DNA of 64,000 nucleotides from DAOUET01 sp034430155. GTDB lineage: Bacteria > Chloroflexota > Anaerolineae > Anaerolineales > UBA4823. Shown here piece by piece: positions 34,285 through 42,128 of the stretch (position 1 is the stretch's first letter; each line of letters starts with the position of its first letter). The position numbers were made by a program, and so were the translations under genes. Where the stretch lies: assembly GCA_034430155.1 (NCBI GenBank), contig DAOUET010000158.1, positions 124,001-188,000 on the forward strand, given 5' to 3'. The notes below the pieces were generated by a model that saw only the letters and a list, made by a program, of their open reading frames with translations, did not search any database and had not been told where the DNA came from.

Positions 34285-35069
34285 TCCGTACTCAATCTCG
34301 CGGTCGCGCCGCCGTCCACGATTAACGCCTGGCCAGTCATAAAAGAAGATTGCGTATTGTCCGCCAGAAAATAAATGGCACGCGCGATCTCTTCAGGAGT
34401 GCCTATCCTGCCAATCACCGTCTTACTTGCCAGATTTTCAAGACGCTGAGCTAACGAACCATCACCTAGATGGTTGCGGGACAAACCGGCTCGCAGCATC
34501 GGGGTGTCCACCGCCCCCGGCAAGATCGCGTTTACGCGAATATTATCCGCTGCAAATTCAATCGCCATCGCGCGAGTCAATGCCAGTAGACCACCCTTGC
34601 TGGCTGCATAACAGGCGATATTGGCTGAAGTAGCCACGGCGTGTACTGAGGAAACATTGACGATCGCACCACCTCCGCCTCTTTTGAACAGCGGATAAGC
34701 CAGCTTGACCCCCAGGAACACGGATCGCAGGTTAGACGCCATCACTGCATCCCATTCATCCACACTGGTTTCCAATAAAGGCTTGGCAATTTGGATGGCG
34801 GCGTTGTTAATTAGCGCATCCAGGCGATCGGTGAAACTCTTTGCCTGCGAAAAAATCTCTTCCAGATCTTGTGGAGCGGAAATATCCGCCTGTATGAACA
34901 AGCTTGTATTTGGAAACGGTTCTCCAAAGGGTGCTCGATCCACGCCAATCATCCGCCAACCCGCGTTCCCAAAAACCTGCACAACCGAGCGCCCGATACC
35001 CCCCGCGGCCCCCGTGACCAGCACGGTCCTCTCATCTTTCGAATAGTTATTAGGTGTTTTAGTATCCAT
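34281..35069 (-). CDS. Short-chain dehydrogenase/reductase
   Basis: 262 aa classical SDR: cofactor loop TGAAGGIGRSVVQVF (19-33), NNAAIQIAKPL, catalytic Ser in VNVSSVHAVA, Tyr/Lys in CYAASKGGLLALTRAM, and the C-terminal GQALIVDGGATAR. It overlaps the DUF115 gene by 4 bp and lies 10 bp after the 2-hydroxyacid dehydrogenase. It resembles FabG/gluconate-5-dehydrogenase-type SDRs, but general fatty-acid metabolism is unlikely here. As a member of the cassette it probably oxidises or reduces a hydroxyl of the keto-acid sugar or its precursor (inference). A second SDR beside another cytidylyltransferase is at 44839. Confidence 0.9.
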   Translation of the reverse strand: MDTKTPNNYSKDERTVLVTGAAGGIGRSVVQVFGNAGWRMIGVDRAPFGEPFPNTSLFIQADISAPQDLEEIFSQAKSFTDRLDALINNAAIQIAKPLLETSVDEWDAVMASNLRSVFLGVKLAYPLFKRGGGGAIVNVSSVHAVATSANIACYAASKGGLLALTRAMAIEFAADNIRVNAILPGAVDTPMLRAGLSRNHLGDGSLAQRLENLASKTVIGRIGTPEEIARAIYFLADNTQSSFMTGQALIVDGGATARLSTE

Positions 35070-35079
35070 TGTTCAAGGG

Positions 35080-36069
35080 TTAATAATCTGATTCCTTGTG
35101 GGCATTCCGCAATAAGTCTAGATCAGCCACATCCAAATCCAACCCATCCAACAGGTTATAAATAGTATTCCAATGTACGGTTTCCCAGGCAGACGGGCTG
35201 GAATTTGCGTTATGCGGCGCCAGCAGGACATTGTCAAATCCCATCAAGGGGCTATCTGTAGGCAAAGGCTCCTGCTCAAAGACATCTAAGGCAGCGCCTG
35301 CAATTTTACCCGCCCTTAAAGCCTTAATTAACGCGTCTTCATCCACAATAGGACCTCGCGCCGTGTTTATCAAAACAGCCTGGGGCTTCATCAACCCCAA
35401 TGTTTTCCGGTTAATCAGATGATAACTGCTTGGATTGAGATCACAATTTAAACTGAGGTAATCGACCAGCGGTAGTAAATCTTCCAATGAGGTCATTTTC
35501 AAGCCGTTTTCCTGAACGAAATCAGGGTGAATATCGATAATGTCGTTTCCCAGTAACCTCATCCCAAAAACACGCGCCCGCCGCAATACAGCTTTACCTA
35601 TATTACCCACGCCCACTACTCCCAAGGTACATTCGCTCAGAGAACGTCCGGGTAGTTTTGTCCATTTTCCAGCTTTCATGGCGTTATCCATCCATGGCTG
35701 TCGTCGGGCGAACGCCAGGATATAACCCATCACCGTGTCGGCCACTGCCGTTGTAAACGCCTCTGGCGTTCGACACACCTGGATAGAGAGTTGCTTCGCG
35801 GTAGCCTGGTCTATCGAATCAATGCCGGTACCCCATTTAGAGATGACTTTCAAACGCGGCGCGCAAGCTTCTAACACTCGCTTAGTAAAGCGGTCATCAC
35901 CGCAAATGGCGCCGTCAAACTCGCCAGCAATATTTAGCAGGTCCTCTTCATCGAGGCGTTCTATCACCTGCTCCGGCACGATTAACGCAATCTTGTAATG
36001 ATCAAAAACGAACTGGAAACGCTCCAGTACTGGAATCATGTAAGGGGCAGAAAACAGGATCTTCAGCAT
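35080..36069 (-). CDS. D-isomer-specific 2-hydroxyacid dehydrogenase (SerA/phosphoglycerate-dehydrogenase-like)
   Basis: 329 aa. Seen: the NAD-binding loop GVVGVGNIGKAVLRRA (about 150-165), the catalytic Arg region LINTARGPIVDEDAL, the Glu in ALDVFEQEPLP, and the catalytic His in LLAPHNANSSPSAWE. It is a D-2-hydroxyacid dehydrogenase without the regulatory ACT domain of true SerA. Placed between a CMP-sugar synthetase-like gene and an SDR, it is more likely to act on a sugar-derived 2-hydroxy or 2-keto acid than in serine synthesis (inference). Cytoplasmic. It is the unusual member of this cassette; classical sialic-acid pathways do not use such an enzyme. Confidence 0.9.
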   Translation of the reverse strand: MLKILFSAPYMIPVLERFQFVFDHYKIALIVPEQVIERLDEEDLLNIAGEFDGAICGDDRFTKRVLEACAPRLKVISKWGTGIDSIDQATAKQLSIQVCRTPEAFTTAVADTVMGYILAFARRQPWMDNAMKAGKWTKLPGRSLSECTLGVVGVGNIGKAVLRRARVFGMRLLGNDIIDIHPDFVQENGLKMTSLEDLLPLVDYLSLNCDLNPSSYHLINRKTLGLMKPQAVLINTARGPIVDEDALIKALRAGKIAGAALDVFEQEPLPTDSPLMGFDNVLLAPHNANSSPSAWETVHWNTIYNLLDGLDLDVADLDLLRNAHKESDY

Positions 36070-36117
36070 AATTAACTTATCTTTTTATCTTCCATAAACC
36101 GAAAATCGATCCTTGAT

Positions 36118-36801
36118 CTAAGTTGATTTCGGATCGCTTTTCCTCAGACTCATCAGGAATTCAGCGATAAGAAAATCTATCTCTTCATCAATATCCCAAG
36201 CTTCTGTTGCCTCAATTTCAAACATCAATGGATGTTCACCCAGGCGATTTTGGCGCTTTACTAACGATTCACGCCCGAAGATATACAGGCAGGAATTTTC
36301 TTCGTACACGGGCAGCAGATCTTGCGTACGTAGTAAGATCGCCGGGTTGTGGTTAATCGGGTGCCCGAGGGCATCCCACAGGCGCGTTTGTATGCGAGTT
36401 ACCGAAAATAAAGAGTCGTGTGTCGGATAATTTTCCAAAAATGTTTGAATAGCGCGGGAGATAGTCTCGGGTCTCAGCAGAGGGTTTGTGCTGTGTGTCT
36501 GGACATAAAAATCTGCCTGCACTTCTGCTGAATCGTAAAGCAAGATCTCGTTCATCGGAACTTCATCGCCGCATAAATGACCGGGGCGTACCAGGATTTT
36601 CACCTCGGGAAATCGATCTCTCAAACCCTCTATGATTACATCGCTATCCGTATCAACAACGATTTTAGAAATTTCTGAACACGTCAGTAGATTGTCAAGG
36701 ATGTGAACATAAAGGGGTTGCCCGAGCAGGGACCTAAAATTTTTTCCAGGCACGCGCTGGGATTCGTGCCGCATGGGCACCAGGGCCACGATTTCTGTCA
36801 T
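36118..36801 (-). CDS. CMP-nonulosonate/CMP-Kdo synthetase-like cytidylyltransferase
   Basis: 227 aa of the NeuA/KdsB family (PF02348). Seen: ALVPMRHESQRVPGKNFRSLLG, a variant of the CTP-binding loop in which the usual ARGGSK is replaced by MRHESQ; KIVVDTDSDVI; QTHSTNPLLRPETI in place of LQPTSP; and IEATEAWDIDEEIDFLIAE with the metal-binding DID. Length is normal for bacterial CMP-sialate synthetases. The variant CTP and substrate loops suggest a substrate other than Neu5Ac. It overlaps the GT2 at 36798 by 4 bp and heads the dehydrogenase/SDR/DUF115 cassette. One of three cytidylyltransferases in the window. Confidence 0.85.
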   Translation of the reverse strand: MTEIVALVPMRHESQRVPGKNFRSLLGQPLYVHILDNLLTCSEISKIVVDTDSDVIIEGLRDRFPEVKILVRPGHLCGDEVPMNEILLYDSAEVQADFYVQTHSTNPLLRPETISRAIQTFLENYPTHDSLFSVTRIQTRLWDALGHPINHNPAILLRTQDLLPVYEENSCLYIFGRESLVKRQNRLGEHPLMFEIEATEAWDIDEEIDFLIAEFLMSLRKSDPKST

Positions 36802-37820
36802 AATTTCTTTGCAGCATCCTTATAACGGATAGGTTCGATTTGGCGTGAAACTTCTCTTGATGATAATATCTTCCCACGCGGGTAATAAAATGTTTGCCGG
36901 AGTTCCCAGCTTAACGGTCCAGAATGGCGGAATCCCTGGTAAGTTCCCCAAAACTGCATTAAGCGAAACCAGAAAATACTCCCCAGGTTGGCTAAAAGTA
37001 CCCGCTGTTTGGCAGCTTGCCACAGGTCGCTGGCACAGTTAGAGGTAAACAAGCGCAAGAAATCCCATAATTTGAAGCGTTCTTCGGGAAATATCCGCTT
37101 AAATGACATCGCCTCCCGCTTATAACGATTATAAACCGCCCGGGGAACCTCATCATGCAGGTGAATGACCTCTGCTTCACAAACATATGAAATTGTGTAT
37201 CCGGCTTCGATCGCCCATCGTGCCCAGGCCAGATCCTCCAATCCTGAGAGTGTCTCGTCATATGAATGTATCTGCCAAATCTCTCGACGGATTGTCGCGT
37301 TAGCATTGTTGCAGAATGGATGATTCTGGCGGCGTTGTGAAATATCTGGATACCAGTGTGCAAATATTTGATTTTCAGAGAAGTTGGTAAAGGTGTTACC
37401 CCTTTGCTTCCCATATGTCAAAGCCACCTTAGGATCATTGAATGGCTCCAACAAACGCTCTAACCAATCTGGATAAACGGGATATATATGGGCGCTGGCG
37501 ATCACGATAAATTCCCCGCGGGCTTCTTCAATTCCGCGGTTGAGCGAATACCCAAAAGTAAACTCTTTTGGTTGAATATGCACCACCTTGAATGCATATT
37601 CACTGGAGATTGCCGTCGCGGTCGCAATGGTTGAATCTGTCGACCCGGAATCAACCAGGATGATTTCCAGGTCCTTTATGGTTTGCTGAGCTAGACCGGC
37701 CATCAAACGACCGATATGTTTTTCCTCGTTATAAGCCCTGATTACGACTGAACACCGGATCCGTTGGTCTGTTGAGCTGTATCTTTGCTTCCTTACCTCA
37801 CCAATCATTGTCGTCTTCAT
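36798..37820 (-). CDS. GT2 glycosyltransferase (rhamnosyltransferase-like)
   Basis: 340 aa: RCSVVIRAYNEEKHIGRLM, IILVDSGSTDSTIATA, GYSLNRGIEEARGEFIV, SAHIYP as DXD-equivalent and SGLEDLAWARWAIEAGY near the acceptor site. The S-A-H-x-x-P form of the metal loop is typical of a subgroup of GT2 enzymes in O-antigen clusters that lack the usual D-x-D. The start overlaps the stop of the tandem sulfotransferase by 23 bp (ATG 37820; an ATG four codons later is an alternative). The 3' end overlaps the cytidylyltransferase start by 4 bp. Substrate unknown. Confidence 0.9.
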   Translation of the reverse strand: MKTTMIGEVRKQRYSSTDQRIRCSVVIRAYNEEKHIGRLMAGLAQQTIKDLEIILVDSGSTDSTIATATAISSEYAFKVVHIQPKEFTFGYSLNRGIEEARGEFIVIASAHIYPVYPDWLERLLEPFNDPKVALTYGKQRGNTFTNFSENQIFAHWYPDISQRRQNHPFCNNANATIRREIWQIHSYDETLSGLEDLAWARWAIEAGYTISYVCEAEVIHLHDEVPRAVYNRYKREAMSFKRIFPEERFKLWDFLRLFTSNCASDLWQAAKQRVLLANLGSIFWFRLMQFWGTYQGFRHSGPLSWELRQTFYYPRGKILSSREVSRQIEPIRYKDAAKKL

Positions 37821-38685
37821 ACCCTAACTGTACCAATAAGTCTCCTGCAACCTCTTTAAATAACCGCTTATGCTCATCTGTGAAACTATTTCGCCACGAA
37901 CCAACCCTTCCCAGACGAAATGTAGGCGACCGTTTAGGATCAACGCCTCCCTCGAGGTTTTCAATCGCCAAATCGCGCTCGCCTGTAATAAGAAATCCGC
38001 GCTTGACCGCGTGATCTAGCACCCGGCCTATCGTGGATGTCATATCGGTTATTAAGTCCTCAAAACGTAGAACCATAACCTCAGGTCTATTTAACCAACC
38101 CAGATATGGTTCGAAACGCTGGCAGATATTCGGAAATGGATGGTCCCACTCTGGGCGCCCCAAAATGCTCACACTCAGACGCTCGTCAAAATCCCGGAGC
38201 ACTTCAGTGTAATATTTATGATGAGCATGATTTGGATCCATTTCGGTAACGTAATGCACGTGAGAGACGACTACATCCCGGGGATCGCGCAACAGAAAAT
38301 ACGTCGCCAAGCTTGGGCGGCATAGATATGCTACAACTCCTGGCATTGCGTGTATATGCCCATAAGCAGTATCGCCGGGTCGTAGACGCTGCAGGTCGGT
38401 CAGGATATCAACTTCATCCCGCGGTTTACCGCTTTCCCCTTCAAAGGTGACGACCGCCGGAAAGCCGCTGTCAACGGCTGGGCCTATCCGCGAAAATCCC
38501 CGGAGAATCTGGGTCAATAGATGCGTGCCGCTTTTTGGAAAGGAGTTGGCAAACAAGATCGGGGTTTCTTCCAAAGTATGTTTACCGAAGCGCATCTCCT
38601 GCCGTACTCGCCTGAAAGTACGGCGTGCTCGTTTCGCATCAAGCACAATTTTTACTTTCACGCCTCCCAGAAAAGATTGCGTCAT
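37798..38685 (-). CDS. PAPS-dependent sulfotransferase (tandem copy 1)
   Basis: 295 aa. Seen: 5'-phosphosulfate loop ILFANSFPKSGTHLLTQIL (about 43-61), 3'-phosphate motif YFLLRDPRDVVVSHVHYV, VMVLRFEDLITDM, and the C-terminal GRVGSWRNSFTDEHKRLFKE that matches the final PAPS-contact loop (R-K/R-G-x-x-G-x-W) of the Sulfotransfer_1 family. All key parts are present. It is closely similar to the next gene (38710) along its length, 24 bp apart, so the pair arose by tandem duplication. Likely sulfates the polysaccharide or a lipid-linked intermediate in the cytoplasm. Confidence 0.92.
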   Translation of the reverse strand: MTQSFLGGVKVKIVLDAKRARRTFRRVRQEMRFGKHTLEETPILFANSFPKSGTHLLTQILRGFSRIGPAVDSGFPAVVTFEGESGKPRDEVDILTDLQRLRPGDTAYGHIHAMPGVVAYLCRPSLATYFLLRDPRDVVVSHVHYVTEMDPNHAHHKYYTEVLRDFDERLSVSILGRPEWDHPFPNICQRFEPYLGWLNRPEVMVLRFEDLITDMTSTIGRVLDHAVKRGFLITGERDLAIENLEGGVDPKRSPTFRLGRVGSWRNSFTDEHKRLFKEVAGDLLVQLGYEDDNDW

Positions 38686-38709
38686 TACTTCCCGAAGGTC
38701 ATCTCCTTA

Positions 38710-39585
38710 TTACCAGTTCCCATTTTGCTCATAACCCAGACGGATCAATAAATCTCCGGTGGAATCTTTGAAATTAGCGATGTTTTCCGGAGTGAAGTAT
38801 TCCCGCCAGTTGCCTGGTTTACCCTTGCGGAATGTCCCTGATCTGTGGGGCGCAATAGCTTGCTTGAGAATCGCGATTGCTTCTACAGGTAGGATCCGCG
38901 GAGTATAGCCATGCACAGCCAGGTGATCTAAGATTGCATTCAGGGTGGCCTCACGGTCCAATATCAAGTCTTCAAACCGCAGACATAACACCCCTGGTAC
39001 TTCCAACCAGTCCAGGTAGGCCCGATATTTCGTTCGAACGGAGGAAAGCTCAAACCCCGGCTCTTTGACGCCCAATATCTGCGCGTTGATTCGCTCCTCG
39101 ACGGTTTTCAGGACCTTGGTGTAATACGGGTTCATACCGTGCTCCTGGTAGATTTCCGTCGCATAGAAGACATGCGAGACGATCATATCTCGTGGATCTC
39201 GATAAACGAATAGGGTCATCCTTCTTGGACGGGTAAGGGCATTGATGAACGGCTCGCGCGCATGTATATAACCATATCCGATATCTCCAGATCGCATACG
39301 CTGGATGTTCTCCAGCACTGCTTCTGGCATGAGTTTCTGGTTGTCCTCGGACCGGTTGGCAGGTGGAAAGCCAGGGTTCACAAAAGGGCCAATGCGGGTC
39401 AAGCCTTGTAACACTTGGATTATGAGATGGGAGCCCGATTTTGGCATGGCGTTACCGAAAATGATCGGGGCATTGGCGAGATCTGAGAAACCCCATCGTA
39501 GCGCAGTCATCCCTCGCCGGAATTGCCACCTGACTAATTTCACATCGCGCTTCGCCCGGTAGAATGCATTCACTCGTCTAATCAT
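38710..39585 (-). CDS. PAPS-dependent sulfotransferase (tandem copy 2)
   Basis: 291 aa. Seen: IIFGNAMPKSGSHLIIQVL, FVYRDPRDMIVSHVFYATE, VLCLRFEDLILDREATL and FRKGKPGNWREYFTPENIANF, the complete PAPS-binding set. It has the same order and spacing as the gene at 37798 and shares the phrase L-x-R-I-G-P-x-V-x-x-G-F-P after the P-loop. Differences in the acceptor region suggest that the two copies modify different positions. The start overlaps the methyltransferase stop by 8 bp. Confidence 0.92.
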   Translation of the reverse strand: MIRRVNAFYRAKRDVKLVRWQFRRGMTALRWGFSDLANAPIIFGNAMPKSGSHLIIQVLQGLTRIGPFVNPGFPPANRSEDNQKLMPEAVLENIQRMRSGDIGYGYIHAREPFINALTRPRRMTLFVYRDPRDMIVSHVFYATEIYQEHGMNPYYTKVLKTVEERINAQILGVKEPGFELSSVRTKYRAYLDWLEVPGVLCLRFEDLILDREATLNAILDHLAVHGYTPRILPVEAIAILKQAIAPHRSGTFRKGKPGNWREYFTPENIANFKDSTGDLLIRLGYEQNGNW

Positions 39586-40462
39586 CTGCTTTTAACTTGC
39601 ATACACCCACCGGTTGGTATTGCGGATCCCAGACGCCCCAGGGCATTCCATTATCACCAGAACGAGCATAAAAAGAGGCCAGATGATCTCGTAATTCGGC
39701 GCAATTCCGCAGTGCCTGAAAAAGCTCGTCATAACGGTCATAATTGGACGAGGCCATGGGGGATAAGCCGAAAATCCGACGAAGAGAGGCCTCTGTATAG
39801 CACCAGCCTCGCGACGGTTCGTGGAACCAATCCTTGTCACGCCCGGCTCCTAAAGTCGCCAATAGCTTAGCCCCAGGTTTAAGCACGCGTATTAGTTCAA
39901 GCACTACCTTCTCCAGGTCTTGAGGGGAATTATGCTCCAGCGACGAAACTGCTACAACAGCATCGAAAGTATTATCTGGGATATCTTCAAGGTTTTTCAA
40001 ATCCTGATTGTAAATCACCACCAACCCCTTTCGACGCTTTGGTATGACCATCAAAGAGAAATCGCGCACGTTGAGGGCGACTTTTCGAAATAGATTTGGC
40101 TTATCGAAATGAGCATAACCCCCAATTTGGACCCTTTCAGATAAGTCTTGGGCCCGCAGTCCAGTCACATGATAGTGCCACCTGAAATGCATGGGTAAAT
40201 GAGCTCGGCTTTCACGGTCTACGCTCATCACTTCCGCACCTTGTTGGGCTAAATACCATTGCATCATCCCTATGCCAGCGCCCGCGTCCATATACTTTTT
40301 CTCTATGAAACTATCTAGCTGGCTCAGGATCCAGGTCAGATCAAGAAGGTAATGCCAGCCAAATTCTAATCGCAGCTTTCGCGCCAAATGTTTCAAATCA
40401 GCGACCCTGGAGCGGTGTATATCTAAAAGAGAGACCGGTATGATCTCTATTTTCTCTGCCAT
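39578..40462 (-). CDS. Class I SAM-dependent methyltransferase
   Basis: 294 aa. Seen: motif I MDAGAGIGMMQWYLAQQGAEVMSVD (about 57-81; the GxGxG loop and acidic end), motif II TFDAVVAVSSLEHNSPQDLEKVV and motif III LIRVLKPGAKLLATLGAG. A helical N-terminus precedes the SAM domain. By position, 2 bp after a KpsC/S-like gene and overlapping a sulfotransferase, it is probably a sugar O-methyltransferase that decorates or caps the glycan. The substrate cannot be read. A second, unrelated methyltransferase is at 60974. Confidence 0.88.
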   Translation of the reverse strand: MAEKIEIIPVSLLDIHRSRVADLKHLARKLRLEFGWHYLLDLTWILSQLDSFIEKKYMDAGAGIGMMQWYLAQQGAEVMSVDRESRAHLPMHFRWHYHVTGLRAQDLSERVQIGGYAHFDKPNLFRKVALNVRDFSLMVIPKRRKGLVVIYNQDLKNLEDIPDNTFDAVVAVSSLEHNSPQDLEKVVLELIRVLKPGAKLLATLGAGRDKDWFHEPSRGWCYTEASLRRIFGLSPMASSNYDRYDELFQALRNCAELRDHLASFYARSGDNGMPWGVWDPQYQPVGVCKLKADD

Positions 40463-40464
40463 TC

Positions 40465-42102
40465 TCAGAGCCCTTCCATCAGGAACGGTTTGCCATGCAG
40501 GATTCCATCAACCAGCACGGCCATGGTTTCAGAGCGTTCCGCTGACAACTTTCTCCACGAGAAAGATTTCAGCTGCACATATCCTGGTCGCGGATGCTCT
40601 TCTAAGAACTGGTCGAAAGGCAAGGAAGCTCGATAGAGCTGGTAGAACAGAAACCGCCGCGCATTCTTTTGAAATTCTTCCGGCAATTCTGGCTTTCCCG
40701 TCATGGACAGGAAGGCTTCAGCGTTCTGCTTGTAGGCTTCAGCGGATTTGGGGAAATATACCATTGGGTATTGGGTGTAGCGGGCTTTGCCGCCGCATAG
40801 CACTGCTCCACCCATAAGCACCGCTTCCAACCCAATGGATGAATTGTATACCATCACAAATTTAGCTCGCGGTATCAATTCGTATGAGCTCAGATATTCG
40901 CGCGGCTCAATAAAAATTACGTTTCCCAGCTGGTTGACCCGCTTGATTTCAACCCATTGTTTCACGCTTTCATGGCTTTCCTTGCCTGGACGCATCTCGT
41001 CTGGATGGGCACGGATAATAAACAAAGTATCTGGATGGTCACGGATCAACGCCAATACCACCTCTAACCAGGCAAACATATCAGGGAAGATTGTGTTTGC
41101 GTGTATCTGGCTGGTGTCATAAGCGATATTGGTAAATACCAGCACAATTTGTTTAAACTTTTCCGCATATTGGTCGAATGATTCGCTCACGCCGTGCATC
41201 TCAGGCCAAAATCGGATGCCCGCCATGGTAAAGTTACCTTCAAAACGTTGTTTCAAATAAGCGTCCAGGCGAGCGTTTTGCGCATTGGAAAGTTCAAAAT
41301 CCTCAGGGATATGGATTGGGTAAGCCGTGGCTTGGTCATCGGAAAAAAAGGCGGAATATGGGCGAAAACCAACTTCATGGGTCATAACCCGTAAGCCCTT
41401 CTTTTGTGCTACCCACCTGGCGGTTGCTTCGGGATACATGATCCCATTGAAAACCACAACGCTGGCGGGTTCAACCCGCTCAAGGAATCGCAGGAATTCT
41501 TTTGCTAAATTATAGGCCGAGAGCAGGTATTCTCTCAAAAGGAAGCGCGTGGCTTCATTGTCTCCCAGGTGGTGCTTCCGCAAAGCCCAACGGAGCGATG
41601 GTAGGACCAGCTGGCCAAGAGGTATTCTTTCCTGAAAACCCAGATTATCATCATGGGTCCACTCAAATGCACTCAGTGCTTCCACATCCAAGCCCTGCAG
41701 GGCCTGCTCCAGGTTTTTATCTCGCTGGAAATTGAACCATTCGGTGGGTACATGTCCAAACAGGCCTTCTGAACGGGTTATGCAACCATCGCAAGGGGGC
41801 GGTTGGGTATGGTCATCCCGGTCTGTTCCTAATACGCAACGGCTCATACCGCTGTGGCAGGCAAAATTCACCACCGGCGCGCCTGCCAGTTGTACACCAG
41901 AGGCTGTAAGAAACGTGAAAGCTGCGTTCAAACTAAGCCCCGTCAGCCGGCTAGATGCGTTGAAAAAAACCACCGGCTGCTGGCCCTTAGCTACATGAGC
42001 TTTGGCAGTTATATGTCGGGTGATCTGAAATAGGCGCCAGGAGGATAACCACTGCGCTCTCCTTAAGCGCAATTGACCTGATGCAATTAGGGAATTATTC
42101 AT
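40465..42102 (-). CDS. KpsC/KpsS-like capsule polysaccharide biosynthesis protein (GT-B) with Cys cluster
   Basis: 545 aa. The C-terminal half carries LFIIRAHPDEMRPGKES, the H-P motif, and MVYNSSIGLEAVLMGGAVLCGGKARY, the nucleotide-binding segment typical of the Capsule_synth family (PF05159; beta-Kdo transferases KpsC/S and relatives). The N-terminal half has a four-cysteine pattern, FACHSGMSRC...PPCDGC (C-x6-C and C-x2-C), which could bind a metal, and the phrase VMTHEVGFRPYSAFFS. The protein at 61941 shares the C-terminal layout but not the Cys cluster. Known relatives use CMP-activated keto-sugars, which fits the presence of CMP-sugar synthetase genes nearby; this assignment of donor is inference. 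2 bp before the methyltransferase gene. Confidence 0.8.
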   Translation of the reverse strand: MNNSLIASGQLRLRRAQWLSSWRLFQITRHITAKAHVAKGQQPVVFFNASSRLTGLSLNAAFTFLTASGVQLAGAPVVNFACHSGMSRCVLGTDRDDHTQPPPCDGCITRSEGLFGHVPTEWFNFQRDKNLEQALQGLDVEALSAFEWTHDDNLGFQERIPLGQLVLPSLRWALRKHHLGDNEATRFLLREYLLSAYNLAKEFLRFLERVEPASVVVFNGIMYPEATARWVAQKKGLRVMTHEVGFRPYSAFFSDDQATAYPIHIPEDFELSNAQNARLDAYLKQRFEGNFTMAGIRFWPEMHGVSESFDQYAEKFKQIVLVFTNIAYDTSQIHANTIFPDMFAWLEVVLALIRDHPDTLFIIRAHPDEMRPGKESHESVKQWVEIKRVNQLGNVIFIEPREYLSSYELIPRAKFVMVYNSSIGLEAVLMGGAVLCGGKARYTQYPMVYFPKSAEAYKQNAEAFLSMTGKPELPEEFQKNARRFLFYQLYRASLPFDQFLEEHPRPGYVQLKSFSWRKLSAERSETMAVLVDGILHGKPFLMEGL

Positions 42103-42128
42103 AAATGATTGAGGCTTGTTTAAATACT

